Of a stretch of 64,000 bases of DNA, positions 1 to 9,686 are shown in pieces; the stretch's first letter is position 1, and the number at the start of each line of letters is the position of its first letter. This stretch comes from Neurospora tetraspora (lineage: Eukaryota > Ascomycota > Sordariomycetes > Sordariales > Sordariaceae): NCBI RefSeq assembly GCF_033439725.1, contig NW_026944392.1, positions 620,001 to 684,000 on the forward strand, in the 5' to 3' direction. Below the pieces are notes generated by a model that worked only from the letters and a program-made list of their open reading frames with translations, did not search any database and was not told the DNA's origin. The position numbers and the translations under genes were made by a program.

Positions 1-534
1 TCTCCAGGTGTCGACTTGGAGGAAGATTTCCCAGATCAATCAAATTATCTGACGGGCCCCAACGGATATTATGGGCAATTCCCAAGTGCATCAACGGAGG
101 CTCAACAAATCCAGCCTCCTCAAACAGCGGCGGTCGTCGAACCCCCTCAAGAAGCGGTGGTCGTCGAACCCCCTCAAGCAGCTGCGGTCGTCGAAGCACC
201 TCAGACAGCCACCAATTCCACCGCTCCCCAGGGTCCATCAATCAAGAGATGTAAAGAGCCGGGCTGCAACCGGCCGAGACTTTTTCAGACGGCGAGGGCC
301 GGAAAGTGCAGACAACATTTAGTAAACTCGATGCCCGAGTCTCGCCTGGGTGCACTCGACCAGGCCGCCACGGCCGACGAAACATTTTGCAGCGGCTGCA
401 ACGGCCTCCATCCACAGAGGGCACCCGGCCAGACCTGTTGGGAATGTTTTTGTAAGGGGCGGTGCCGGAGGTTGGGCGTCTGCAACGGCTGCCCGGCTTC
501 CAGGTGCCCGAATCGGGTTGTTGAGGAGGCATGA
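1..534 (+). CDS. Cys-rich family A protein, copy A1 (5' end cut by window edge)
   Basis: The reading frame is open from the first base to a TGA at 532-534; the first in-frame start-like codon is TTG at 16, so the true start or an upstream exon probably lies left of the window. The N-terminal half holds three tandem repeats of about 12 residues (PPQxAxVVEx). The C-terminal half is the family A module: CKEPGC, then KCRQH, CSGC, CWEC, CNGC and a final RCPNR. All expected cysteines are present, so this copy looks intact over the part seen. The spacing suggests metal binding by C3H and C4 knuckles, but that is inference. Closest relatives are the next two copies downstream on the same strand. Function not recognised. 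Confidence 0.6.
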   Translation, partial: SPGVDLEEDFPDQSNYLTGPNGYYGQFPSASTEAQQIQPPQTAAVVEPPQEAVVVEPPQAAAVVEAPQTATNSTAPQGPSIKRCKEPGCNRPRLFQTARAGKCRQHLVNSMPESRLGALDQAATADETFCSGCNGLHPQRAPGQTCWECFCKGRCRRLGVCNGCPASRCPNRVVEEA

Positions 535-1328
535 ATCTTCAATAGCACAGGAGAGTAACAGAATGGGTGGATAGGGTGGTGGAAAGTTAATCGGTATCAG
601 CACCGCCACAACCGCAAATCTAGGGGCACGAGCAGTTATTGGGCGGTGAGAATTGGGAATGGCAAACGCCATCACGACGAGACGTCGAACAGTATCATCA
701 AAGGGAGCGAGGGATGCATTCATGGGGTCAGCGGTCAGAGGATGGGTATTGGTTTAGGTATGCCACGGTGGGTGTTATTACCGTTGGCAGTTGGAACATG
801 GGGATTCGGCAAGGTATGTAACAGGGATTCGGGTTAGCCGTTTGCACCGAATCTGGTGGTAAGCGGGTTCGAGGCTTCGGGATATTTCAATCATTCTTAT
901 TATCAGCTGTGTCTGATCTTTGTCTTTTCCTGTGTTCTCATTCTGATGGTGATTCATGATTCCATGAATTCCTCTATCTCCTGTTGTCTCCTTTCGGCTC
1001 CGAACAGTCCTGTTGTTGGAGATTATTACACCGAGTGGCTGATCCGGCTGCTGAAGTCACTTGAGCTCAGGGTTGAAATTTCTTAATGTTCCATGGGTAC
1101 CGCCTTCTTCTCTTACCTTTCTTCTTGCTCCAAACTCCAAGGAACAAGCCTTTCCAAAACCGAGCACTTGAGAACATGAAACCGAACGTTGGGGTGTCCT
1201 TCTTCAACGACACGCTTACAAGTCGATCCAACGTTCACCTTACGGAACCAGCATGCCATCTCCCAGTGTCACTTTCCAGGACCATGTTCGCGGGGAAATA
1301 ATGAGGTTGGGGCCAGCGTCACCGTATA
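535..1328. other. Intergenic region after copy A1
   Basis: Short overlapping open frames occur on both strands, but none has the family A cysteine pattern or any domain I recognise. Probably 3' untranslated and spacer sequence between tandem copies. Confidence 0.4.
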
Positions 1329-1653
1329 TATATTCCAGATCGGTATCTTCCACTAGAGGTACCAAACGCCTCACCTTCCAATGGCATTCTCAACGACTAC
1401 TTTTCGCAACACCGTCGGAGCCCGCTGTTCTCGTTGAAGAGACCAGGGCTTTCTATTCTGGCAGATATATAGGTAAGGTAGCTTCGACATTCCTAACATT
1501 GAGACACACCTCGACGAAACCTTTCTTGATCATGGACTGGACGACTGGCTTGGGGGTTCGGCTGGAGACCATCAGCAGTCCCAAATTGCCAATGTATATA
1601 TGCCCCAAGACTACTAGGACGGCCATGGACAGAACCCTCACCTCCGAAATGAC
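1329..1653 (+). other. Coding-like stretch upstream of copy A2, interrupted by stops
   Basis: Two consecutive plus-strand segments read like protein. The first (about 1329-1472) ends at TAG. The second (about 1483-1653, one frame over) has one internal TAG and runs in frame into copy A2. They may be 5' exons of A2 joined by introns I could not place, or a decayed longer N-terminus. Seen: the frames and stops. Inferred: that they once belonged to A2. Confidence 0.3.
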
Positions 1654-2079
1654 ATGGTTCAAGATTTGGAGCTCCCACAGGAGTTCCCTTTAGGCGCTGC
1701 GATCCCAGCGTCTGCATCACCGGAGCCTGACGCACCTCAGGTGCTAGCCCTCCCACCCCCGCCCCCCGTTGTCCCGAACGCACATCAAAGGATGTGCAAA
1801 GAGCCAGGCTGTAACCTTCCCACCCTTGCTCAGACCAAGAGGTCCAGCAAATGCCGGGACCACATGGAAAATCCGCCTCCTCAGTCTCGCGAGGCCGCTC
1901 TTGTCGAAGCTGTTGCAACCGGGCAGGGATACTGCAGCGGTTGCAACGGGCTTCGCCCTCGTCGCGCTCCCGGCAGGTCCTGCTGGGAATGTCTTTGCAA
2001 GAACCGGCGCCAGAATTTTGGCGTCTGCGACGGGTGCCCAGGTTCCCGGTGCCCAAATCGGGTGGCTGAGGACGCGTAA
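1654..2079 (+). CDS. Cys-rich family A protein, copy A2
   Basis: A 141-residue frame starts with ATG at 1654 and ends with TAA. A proline-rich linker (five prolines in a row near residue 36) precedes the module: CKEPGC, KCRDH, CSGC, CWEC, CDGC, RCPNR, ending in VAEDA. It is close to copy A1 throughout the module, including the CSGCNGL and RAPG blocks, which supports tandem duplication. All cysteines are kept and nothing is broken inside this frame. The start is uncertain because coding-like sequence continues upstream in the same frame beyond a TAG. No signal peptide or membrane segment is visible, so a nuclear or cytosolic zinc-binding role is plausible but unproven. Confidence 0.6.
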   Translation: MVQDLELPQEFPLGAAIPASASPEPDAPQVLALPPPPPVVPNAHQRMCKEPGCNLPTLAQTKRSSKCRDHMENPPPQSREAALVEAVATGQGYCSGCNGLRPRRAPGRSCWECLCKNRRQNFGVCDGCPGSRCPNRVAEDA

Positions 2080-2130
2080 ATTGGAACACACCGGGGCGTC
2101 AACACCCGAAGCTAGGACAGTGACGACGTC

Positions 2131-2517
2131 TTGCTCGAAGCCAACAACTTCCACGGCCTTCAGCATACCTTACCTAGTAATGGTGTTCCGCAGCAACCCA
2201 TTTCCGCCGTTATACACAACCCGAATCTAAAGATCTGTGACGAGCCTGGCTGCATTCAGCCAACCTTTCATCAGACGGTAAAGGCAAGAAAGTGCGGGTT
2301 TCACTTAGAAAGCCCGCCGCCACAATCCCGGAGGCAACCTCTCAACCAGGCCGCCTCGGCCGGCCAGGACTTTTGCTCCGGATGCAACGGCCTCCGCCCG
2401 CGGAGGGAACCCGGCAAAGCCGACTGCGAATGTTTTTTGTAAGGAGCGGCTGCAAAGGCTTGGCTTTTACAACGGGTGCCCGGCTTCCTGGTGAGGTAAA
2501 TAGGTAGGTTGTTAAGG
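2131..2517 (+). pseudogene. Cys-rich family A, copy A3 (frameshifted, decayed)
   Basis: The first two thirds of the module are clear (CDEPGC, KCGFH, CSGCNGLRPRR). The CWEC knuckle has become DCEC, and one extra T in the run at about 2434-2439 shifts the frame so that it stops at 2442. Read past the shift, the last knuckle shows Cys to Tyr, Arg to Trp and a further stop. No ATG opens the frame. Compared with A1 and A2 this is a dead copy. What else: a very short truncated protein is possible but would lack the last five cysteines. Confidence 0.6.
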
Positions 2518-3211
2518 ACGCCTGAATTTTAGCTCGGGAGATTGGCAGAGGGCATGGATGTGGTCTAAGTAACGTATGGTGTACCAGGACGATGCGAAGC
2601 TTGAGGGGAAGACGGACCAGCGCGGTTTGACTAGTGGTTTCTTATGTGACATTTGTTTCTTACGTGAGCCTTATTTCTCCAAATATGTAAGCCTCACCAG
2701 CCTTGTAAGCGATGATCCAGTTTTTGTCACGATTTCATTCGTCGAGGGTGTAAGGGTCATGTTCATTGGAAAGGCCGATAAGCATCCACATCAGCACTGA
2801 TAACGACTCAAGATCCAAACCTGGTTCATGATCGAAAGGGAGCCATGGACCAGCTTTGAGCAAAGGAAACCTGACGGGTAGACGGTGAATGGGACCTAGT
2901 CTGTGTAAGCCTGAACGAAAATCGGGCAATCACCAGAATTGTGCCCAAAATTGCATTGTGGGATCCCCTCTTTGTTTCCCATAAATTCCATGTTCGCAAC
3001 TTCCACAGTCTTGTCCTGCTTTCAACCACCATCACCCCCAATACTTCAAGCCATTGTAGGGTAACAACAAGTATTTGTAACTCTGCATAAGAACTCAAAG
3101 CAACATCCTCAACCGTAAGTCCACTTCTACTGAATGCTGTTTCAATAGTGGTAGTAAACACTGATACCAATGCGTTTACAGCCTCAGCGATGGGAAGCCA
3201 GTCCCGTAACA
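2518..3211. other. Spacer between copies A3 and A4
   Basis: Open frames on both strands look like chance. No recognised domain, repeat or RNA is seen. Probably contains the promoter of copy A4 near its right end. Confidence 0.35.
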
Positions 3212-3992
3212 ATGGATTGGGATAACTTCTACGCCCATTTCTCCGCCGGCCAGGTGCCATTGCCTGGTCTTAATCATCTGGTAAGCCTTTATGTCTCACT
3301 TCAAGGCTCTATTCCCTTGATTAACACTTCTCCAGAGCCAGAGCAACATGGAGGCGAACGGCACCCCGTCTCCTGCCGTCCAGACCCAACCCCAGGAAGC
3401 TGCTCATAACAACCAAAACAACAATGCCATTCCACCTGCTCCCATTGCGCCTGGTGCAGGCGTTCAGAATGTGCACCACTACAATGCGCCGGTACAGCTG
3501 GGGGGGCAGGGACTCGGCGAACCCGTGCCCATGTACGTCAACGTTCATGGCGGCTACGTGAACGGTGGCAACGCGAACGGCGGCAGCGTTAACAACAACC
3601 ATTTCAATGGCGGCAATAACTTGACCGTCCACGCGCCGCCTCCCAACCCGGCCCCGGCCCCGGCCCCGGCCGTGAAGCCCTGCGATCATCCCGGTTGCAC
3701 CAATCCGGTGAACCATCCAGGCCCGAGGGTCAAGAAATGTGAAGCCCATCTGGTGAGCAGGGTTGGTCCCGGCCGGGCCGCCAAGATGGCCGCATGCCGC
3801 ACCGCGGGCCTTGACCCCTGCCGTGGCTGCACTTCAGGTCGGCCGCAGAGAGCTCGGGGACAATCGTGCTGGAAGTGTCACCACACCCGCCTCAAGAAGC
3901 GACCTAAGTGGATGCCCCGGCTGTCTCTGGGAAACCTGCCCTCGCTATCCGGGCCAGTTTTGAACAAAGTGCCCGCCTTCGGTTACCTCTAG
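3212..3992 (+). CDS. Cys-rich family A protein, copy A4 (two exons; likely frameshift near the C-terminus)
   Basis: Exon 1 is 3212-3280 (ATG, 23 codons), intron 3281-3335 is GTAAGC...CAG, and exon 2 starts at 3336 in phase 0. The N-terminus is followed by an N/G/H-rich disordered stretch and a PAPAPA linker. The module reads CDHPGC, KKCEAH, CRGC, CWKC. Near 3900-3910 the frame leaves the family pattern; the missing block (GCPGC, then ETCPRYPG) is present one frame over and ends with TGA at 3963. So either a single-base indel broke the gene or there is an assembly error. As written, the protein ends at 3992 without the last three cysteines. The exon 1 and intron structure is the best guide to how other family members may start. 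Confidence 0.6.
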
Positions 3993-4403
3993 TCGTCTTT
4001 TTCCGTTGCTTGGTGTTGTAAAGGGCTTGTACCTAGTTCATCGAAAGGGGAAATTGGGTGCAAGGGAATAGCTATAGGTATTTTCATGGCTTTGAAGTCT
4101 CTCCATCAAACCTGGGGTTACGGTAGCATAGAGGTATTTGAGTAGAAATAGACTTCGTTGGCACACTTCCACTTTCAATGATTCTTTTACAACAAGTCGG
4201 TACATTATCAAAGCTCGATTGGGTTGATGGTTGCATACCGGTATTAATGTTGCTATGAATCTCTTATGCAAACAAACATTATCCTCTATACCTTATACAC
4301 TGGGTTTTGATGCATGTCATAATCAGCGGAAGTCACCAACCCTGAGAGTCGTCATGGTCCACAGGCCAAGTGGTTCCTTCTCGGAGCGCCGTTATAGGAA
4401 TCT
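3993..4403. other. Spacer between copies A4 and A5
   Basis: No supported gene. Only short overlapping frames are seen. Confidence 0.35.
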
Positions 4404-4655
4404 CCCCATGTCTACCTCTACCCTCCCCAGCCTACCCGGATTTTCGAGGTGGAGGGCTGCATCAACCCGATCAACCATTTCGGCCCCCGGGCTAAGAAGT
4501 GCGAAATGCACTTGCGCAGCCGGATTGGGCCGCGCCGGCGAGCCAGGCTCGATGCTTCCCACGCTTTGGCACTCAACCCGTGCCGTGAGTGCACGTCTGG
4601 AAGACCACAGAGGGGGCTCCGCAAGTCCTGGGGCAGGGGCATGGTGACCCGATGA
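4404..4655 (+). pseudogene. Cys-rich family A, copy A5 (degenerate)
   Basis: The frame matches copy A4 from the EGCINPINH block through KKCEMH and PCRECTSGRPQR. The first cysteine of the module is Phe, the CWKC knuckle is lost in a short deletion around 4620, and the frame ends at 4655 before the last CxxC pair. Its stop codon overlaps the ATG of the next copy. It is best read as a remnant of a tandem duplicate. Confidence 0.5.
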
Positions 4656-5128
4656 ACCTCCACATCCACGGAGGTAACAACTTTTCGTTCATCGGTCCGC
4701 CTCATCATCTCCACAACGACAACAATCTGCCGTTGAACAACAATCTCCCATTTAATTTCAACTTCCAAGCCCCTGTTGCCTTATACGCGCCCAACCAGGT
4801 CGTCAACCAAGTCCCGGCCGTCCCTGAGGAACCTGGAAAGGTGTGTGATGTGGAACGCTGTGACAACCCCGTGAACCAGCATCACGGCGAAAATCAGCAC
4901 CACGTGGGAGATGCTCTGGCACACAGCAACAACAACCCCATTATTCCGCCTGAATCCCCTCACCAGCCTCAGGGCGCCATTACCCACCGGCATCACGGTG
5001 ATCATCAGCACCACGTGGGAAATCCTGTGGCTTGCTGGGACTGTTATCACAAGGGCCGGAAGAAGAAGCATGGCGAATGCCCGGGCTGTGGTTTCGCCGA
5101 ATGCCCTCGCTTTACCGGTGTCAACTAA
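4652..5128 (+). CDS. Cys-rich family A protein, copy A6 (His-rich variant)
   Basis: A 158-residue frame starts with ATG at 4652. After an N/H-rich N-terminus it has the first knuckle (CDVERC, then NPVN) and the last part of the module (ACWDC, ECPGC, ECPRF). The middle CxxH and CxxC knuckles are replaced by a spacer flanked by two copies of a His-rich block (HHGENQHHVG and HHGDHQHHVG). The second block leads straight into the CWDC knuckle. This is either a real domain variant or a degraded copy kept open by chance. An upstream exon joined through copy A5 cannot be excluded. Confidence 0.5.
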   Translation: MNLHIHGGNNFSFIGPPHHLHNDNNLPLNNNLPFNFNFQAPVALYAPNQVVNQVPAVPEEPGKVCDVERCDNPVNQHHGENQHHVGDALAHSNNNPIIPPESPHQPQGAITHRHHGDHQHHVGNPVACWDCYHKGRKKKHGECPGCGFAECPRFTGVN

Positions 5129-5677
5129 CCTTGTCGCCCATCCGGACTGCGGATAATGGGAAGGAATTCTGTTATAGGCTGTCATTGTATCAGGGTATGT
5201 CTTCCATAGCATCGAGAGGCAAGGCCGCAAGATTGCCTGAAATCGGTACAGGACATAAAGGGCAGGGACATGGAGCAGACCGATGTTGGCATTTCTTTAC
5301 CACTTCTTTTAGCTTCAGTAGAGGTAGTAACAGGTTGTCATGGGTGCCGTTGAGCTTGGATCAATGGTATTCAAAATAGAATTCTGTGTTCCTGAGCCAT
5401 AGCTTCGAGAAACAAAGTGATCATAAGTCGATATCCATATCATGAAACATGTGTAACATGCCTCTATTATGAGTGGAATTCCTGATCTCTGAACAATGAC
5501 TACCTTCTTGTCACCATCTCCCTCACATTTCTCCTACAAATACGCGAATTTCTTCTCTCTCTAACCGTTGATCTCGAAGCCGAACAAGATCACCTCACCT
5601 CAAAGTTTACTACCAAGATCTCAACCCCAATCACACATCAACCACACCCCTCCCAAAGAAACCCGTCAGAAATCACC
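5129..5677. other. Spacer upstream of copy A7
   Basis: No coding region recognised. The last 150 bases are C/A-rich and pyrimidine-biased, as is common just upstream of fungal start codons. Confidence 0.35.
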
Positions 5678-6133
5678 ATGACCAAACCCAAGAAGGCCAA
5701 GAAAAACCCCAAAAGAAACAAAGTAGGCAAAACCCCCACATCAAAGCACCTAATCCCCACACAAAAGCAGAAACCAATGTGTAAGAACGCCCCAAAGCCA
5801 ATCAAAGTCCCCAAGCCAGGACCGCTTCCGCAACCGAAACCCCCGAAACCTCCCAAACCAGTCAAGATCAAACATACCAAGGAGTACACCCACGAAGACT
5901 GTCCCGGTCCTGGTTGGAACTTCAAGACCGTGTTTTGTCTCAAGACTTTGTATGTTCACCATAAGATGAAAAAGACTGCAAATGGATTCTCCAAAAGAGG
6001 TTGTTTCAAGTGCGTTCACTTTCAGAAAGACGAGGAGGCCAAGAAGAGGGGTGAGGAGGGATGCTCGGGATGTATGTGGCCGAAGTGTCCGAGGTATCAC
6101 CCGGGGCTTTACTTCAGTGAGATTGCTGCGTAG
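5678..6133 (+). CDS. Lys/Pro-rich divergent family A protein, copy A7
   Basis: A 151-residue frame starts with ATG at 5678 and ends with TAG. The N-terminal half is very basic (Lys/Pro-rich, including PKPPKPPKP), which would suit nucleic-acid binding or nuclear targeting. The C-terminal half is a diverged module: a short Cys pair, then GCFKC, GCSGC and PKCPRYHPG. The final block matches ETCPRYPG of A4 and ECPRF of A6. No signal peptide. The frame is intact. It converges with copy A8 on the other strand. Function unknown. Confidence 0.6.
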   Translation: MTKPKKAKKNPKRNKVGKTPTSKHLIPTQKQKPMCKNAPKPIKVPKPGPLPQPKPPKPPKPVKIKHTKEYTHEDCPGPGWNFKTVFCLKTLYVHHKMKKTANGFSKRGCFKCVHFQKDEEAKKRGEEGCSGCMWPKCPRYHPGLYFSEIAA

Positions 6134-6673
6134 AGGTAGTGAGGGTGTGATGTGGTGGGTGGGTAGAGGGAGTTGGAGTGGACATGGAATGGGAATTTGA
6201 AACTGCAAACACTGGCAGACAAAGAAGGTGGAACAAAGGAACGCGGGAGATGTATGATAGTTGCAAGGCAGCAGTATTTTGTTTGGATGTCTTTGAATGG
6301 CTTTGTTCTCTTCTTCTGAATCTTGCCGTCCTGTTCCGATGTGGCCTCCTGTTTCGATGGATTGTTTGTGCTGACGTTGTCGTCCCCTTTTCTTGCACAT
6401 GGCCTCGGTTCACCCCGTGAAGACGGGTCTCCTTGTCCAACACATCTCCCGTCCGGCACGAACTTGAAACCAGGTACCTAGGTATGCATGCGGTGCCTTG
6501 TCTTGGGAAAGGGCTGTTTCTAAATGTCTCTTTGTCCGCACCGTCTTTTCGGCAAGTGCCTCCCTCAATTCGCGCCACCCTATCGACTACCCGCCGCACA
6601 GATGTTCACATCCAGATCCAGATCCAGATCCAGACCCTGTGTGAGCTTAATATCCACCCCAATCGTTATCCTC
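6134..6673. other. Convergent 3' region between copies A7 and A8
   Basis: Holds the 3' ends of two convergent genes. A short (AGATCC)n run occurs near 6607-6634. No gene supported. Confidence 0.35.
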
Positions 6674-7905
6674 TCAGTCATCGTCGTCATCGTCTTCTTC
6701 CTTGTTCTCGTATTCGTTGTTATAGTCGTTATCTTCATTCTCTTTTTCGTCGTTCTCGTCGTTCTCGTTACCGCCGTTCTCGTTATCGTTGTTCTTATAA
6801 TCGCTGTTGGGGTAGATCCCCCATATATTATAAAACAAGTGCCCACGACTTCTGTTGGGACATCCTGTCCAAAGACACCCACGACAGTAATAGCCCAACC
6901 CTGTTTGCTTCGACTGTAAACAAAATTCCTTGTGCCAACCCCTCCATTTGTCGTCTTCACTGTCATTGTCTTCGTCGTTGTTGTCTTCTTCCTTGTCGTT
7001 GTGTTTGTTGTCGTTCCGGTCATCGTTATTCTCCTCATCGTTGTGCTGCTCATCGTTGTCCCCCTCATAGTTGCTCTCCTCATCGCTGTCCTCCTCATCG
7101 TTGTCCCCCTCATAGTTGCTCTCCTCATCGTTGTTCTCGTCATCGTTGTTCTCCTCATCGTTAATCGGGTAGAGTTTATGTTTCTCTCTACGATGGTTCT
7201 CCCAACCAAACTGCCTATTCGGGCACTTTTCCCAAAGACACCCAGGACAGTTGTCGTCCTTCCTTTCTCTTCTCAATCTTGCACACTTTCTCGTGTGGAA
7301 ACACTGCCAACAGTACAAGTTCGGACCACGCCCGGCAACCCCGGCAGTACAACCCGTACAAATCATTTTCCCGGCCGCCTCTGTCTTCCTCCTCTTCTTT
7401 GACGAGTTTGAGTTCTCGCTATACATGCTGTTGAGCTTCAAGTGCTTTTTGCAAAGTCGGGCTCCCGGCTGGTGCACTTGGTCGCTACAGCCTTTCTCCC
7501 GACAGCTCTCGATAAGTCCCGGACTATTGGACGCGCTGATTGGCGGAGGGGGTGAGGCGGAGACTAGGGGAGAGCGGTAACGTCGATTGCCTGGCCTGTG
7601 AGGGTCACTCGGAGGGGTCGCGGAGCGTCTGCGGGGGTGGTGTGGGTTGGGCTGTCTAGAAGAGGAAGACGCAGGTTGCTGAGAAGGACTAGGAGCAAGT
7701 TTGCGGGGCCTTATGAACTCAGGGAGGAGAGCCGAAGATGGCTCTGGGCGTCCGGGAAGCCGAGGTATTTGTTGTGAATTAGATGTTGAAGGGGGCCAGA
7801 AAAGCAAGGGGGCGGTTTCTCGGTTACTTGACTGACTCGTAGCACGAGAGGACAAAGAGGATTGAGGGGCATCTAGCGCGAGTACCGCCTCGCGCAATGT
7901 TCTCT
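6674..7905 (-). CDS. Cys-rich family A protein with acidic repeats, copy A8
   Basis: The minus-strand frame is open for about 407 codons. The order is a Pro/Ser/Arg-rich N-terminus, a complete module (CREKGC, LCKKH, CTGC, CWQC, NCPGC, EKCPNR), a long N/D/E-rich stretch, a second partial module (YYCRGC, TGCPNR) and a strongly acidic tail ending in six Asp. The frame opens at a TTG near 7897 with no in-frame ATG before the module; an AG acceptor near 7906 suggests an upstream exon. It is the only family A copy on the minus strand and the only one with two modules. The acidic repeats come from a DNA minisatellite and are expected to vary in length. Function not recognised. Confidence 0.6.
7005..7165. 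repeat. Minisatellite encoding acidic N/D/E repeats
   Basis: Imperfect repeats of TCGTTGTTCTCCTCA and TCATAGTTGCTCTCC type, in the reading frame of copy A8. Units are in multiples of three bases, so length change would keep the frame. Confidence 0.6.
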
Positions 7906-8754
7906 CCTATGCCGTTAGCCTTCCACTTGGGTTGGGTGCTGAGGCAGAGCTATCGGCTCTCCGCTGTGTCTATTCGATGAAATATCTTGATCGTTGTTCG
8001 CTTTGTCCATAGGATGACGGGGTATTCGAGGTATAAGACAGCCGCGTGCGGGCAGAGACCTCGCTCGGTGACGCTTCATCCTAAGACCCTGGATGTCTCG
8101 GCTTTGGTTGAGGCAACTTCATAGCTACCTCTAGGGGAAAGATTGAAAGTGCAGTTCCGTGTTCGGCAGTTCTGCGTTGAGTGAGTCAAGAGCTCAGAGT
8201 CTGGTGGTTGGGCAAGTAGGACGTATTAGTACAAAACTGGGTGTGAGGGATTTGCAGAAGAGGAAGAAAGGCTTCAACTTACTTCTAGACAGTTCCTGGT
8301 AACCCACCTGCTGAACGTGCATGGCTCGAAGACGGAACAATCTTGAAGCGACGGATGAGTGTAAAGCGACACAACACGGCTTTTGTCTGCAAGATATGCG
8401 GCGCGGTTCGCGGCCAATCCAGTGACATCCTTGGTGTATATCCTCCATCAACATGTTAGAGGAGGGGAAGTTTACATCGAAAGAAAATAAGGTTCGCAGC
8501 AAGAGATACAACGGAACAAGGAGAAGAGCAGACCTATCAAGAACTAGAACAACTTTGTTCTTTGTGATGTGTAGACTAAAGAGAGATAACGTAGCAAACC
8601 TAAGGTACCGTAGGTCTCCAGACCTCGTAGTCTTCCAAAGCCAGTGGTAACTAACCACCGGCTATGATCACCGAGGCTCGTCCCAGAGCAAACAGTGAAA
8701 AAACAAAACACCCCTTCCCTCCCCTAAGCCTCCCTACTGAGAAGCCATAGTACT
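7906..8754. other. Spacer with the first copy of a duplicated block
   Basis: No gene supported. The part around 8600-8690 resembles 11425-11510 and more weakly 14290-14370, which marks the boundary of a tandem segmental duplication with a period near 2.8 kb. Confidence 0.4.
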
Positions 8755-9278
8755 CATCGATGTCGGCATTATCGCTTCCTCGTAGAACTGTAGACTGAAT
8801 AGACTCTCCTGTGTTCCCGACATGGTGAGCAACTGTTTGTTGGACAATCTGTCGGTCTCTGTCCACTGTCTAGTTCCATTAGATCGACTCGGCATATCTC
8901 TTCGATTACTCCGTTGGTTTGCCTGCCTCCTACAAAGATGGTCGGCGTGAAGGATTGTTGCCGCAGCCCGAACAATGCGTTCAACTTCCTCTTTCTCCGT
9001 AGCCGGTGTCACGGCGAAAAGAGCCTGGACGGCCTGGTGCTGGGCCTGAGCGTGGGGCACAGGAATCAGAACTTGCTGTACCCGTGCGACTTTGATGGTG
9101 AGAGGCTGATTGACGTTGTTTCAGTCAACCGCCGAGGAGGTGACTTGAGGTTGCTGACCAAAGTTGCCTTGGACCTGGTTGAAGCCGTCAGGCTGGTTGG
9201 AGCCAAGAGGCTCGTTGGAACCGAGAGGAGGTGAGCATCCACGTACAGAGTATCTTGACCCTCGGGTAGGGACTTATC
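8755..9278 (-). pseudogene. Decayed 3' extension of family B copy B1
   Basis: Downstream of the stop of copy B1 the minus strand keeps reading as a Q/N-rich sequence (GSNEPLGSNQ, then GNFGQQPQV), a TGA, then a helical segment with VPHAQAQHQ. Copy B3 continues through its helical domain into a long Q/H-rich tail in the same position, so this looks like the lost tail of B1 cut by stop codons. The comparison is by eye only. Confidence 0.35.
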
Positions 9279-9686
9279 CTAAGCGGCCAGGCGAGAAGCC
9301 ACCGCGGTGAGGGCATTTCCCACTAGGTTGACGACCTCTCCAGCCCTCTCAAGTGCGTGGATGAGCTCCGCTCTAGCCGCAACTGCTGTCTCTGTATGGA
9401 TGGCCGCCATCCGGAACACAACCTCCTGGGCAGCCTGGACAATCTCCCAGGCTTCCATGGAAGCCGCATCCGCTCTCATCACCTCCTGAAGTGAGATTCG
9501 GACGTCCTCCTGCTCCATACCAATTTGGATTGCGTCAGTCGCGACTTCAAACTGGGCCGCGGCTCGCCTCAACAGTTCCCGCACCCTTCTTCCCTGCCTG
9601 TGTGCGACCCAGTCATGGCAGCGAGGGCAAGACACGCCAGCCTCCGGGACCTCGCGGAGGTAGCAGCTACTGCAAATGTGGGCCAT
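9279..9686 (-). CDS. Family B Cys-knuckle and helical protein, copy B1 (short)
   Basis: A 135-residue frame starts with ATG at 9686. It has one CxxC...CxxC unit (CSSCYLRE, then CPRC), a basic stretch, and a helix-rich Ala/Glu/Val domain of about 100 residues. The same block is in B2 and B3 (GFYCSSCYIRE, then CARC). B1 lacks the first CxxC...CxxC unit that B2 and B3 have, and its frame ends where theirs continue. It may be a truncated copy or its first exon may lie in the repeat-rich sequence to the right. No membrane segment or signal peptide. Function unknown; a zinc-binding plus coiled or helical interaction domain is inferred. Confidence 0.5.
   Translation of the reverse strand: MAHICSSCYLREVPEAGVSCPRCHDWVAHRQGRRVRELLRRAAAQFEVATDAIQIGMEQEDVRISLQEVMRADAASMEAWEIVQAAQEVVFRMAAIHTETAVAARAELIHALERAGEVVNLVGNALTAVASRLAA

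Noticed and set aside
6433-7164. Plus-strand 243-aa frame with CCxCxH pattern
   Set aside because: Antisense of the acidic repeats in copy A8.
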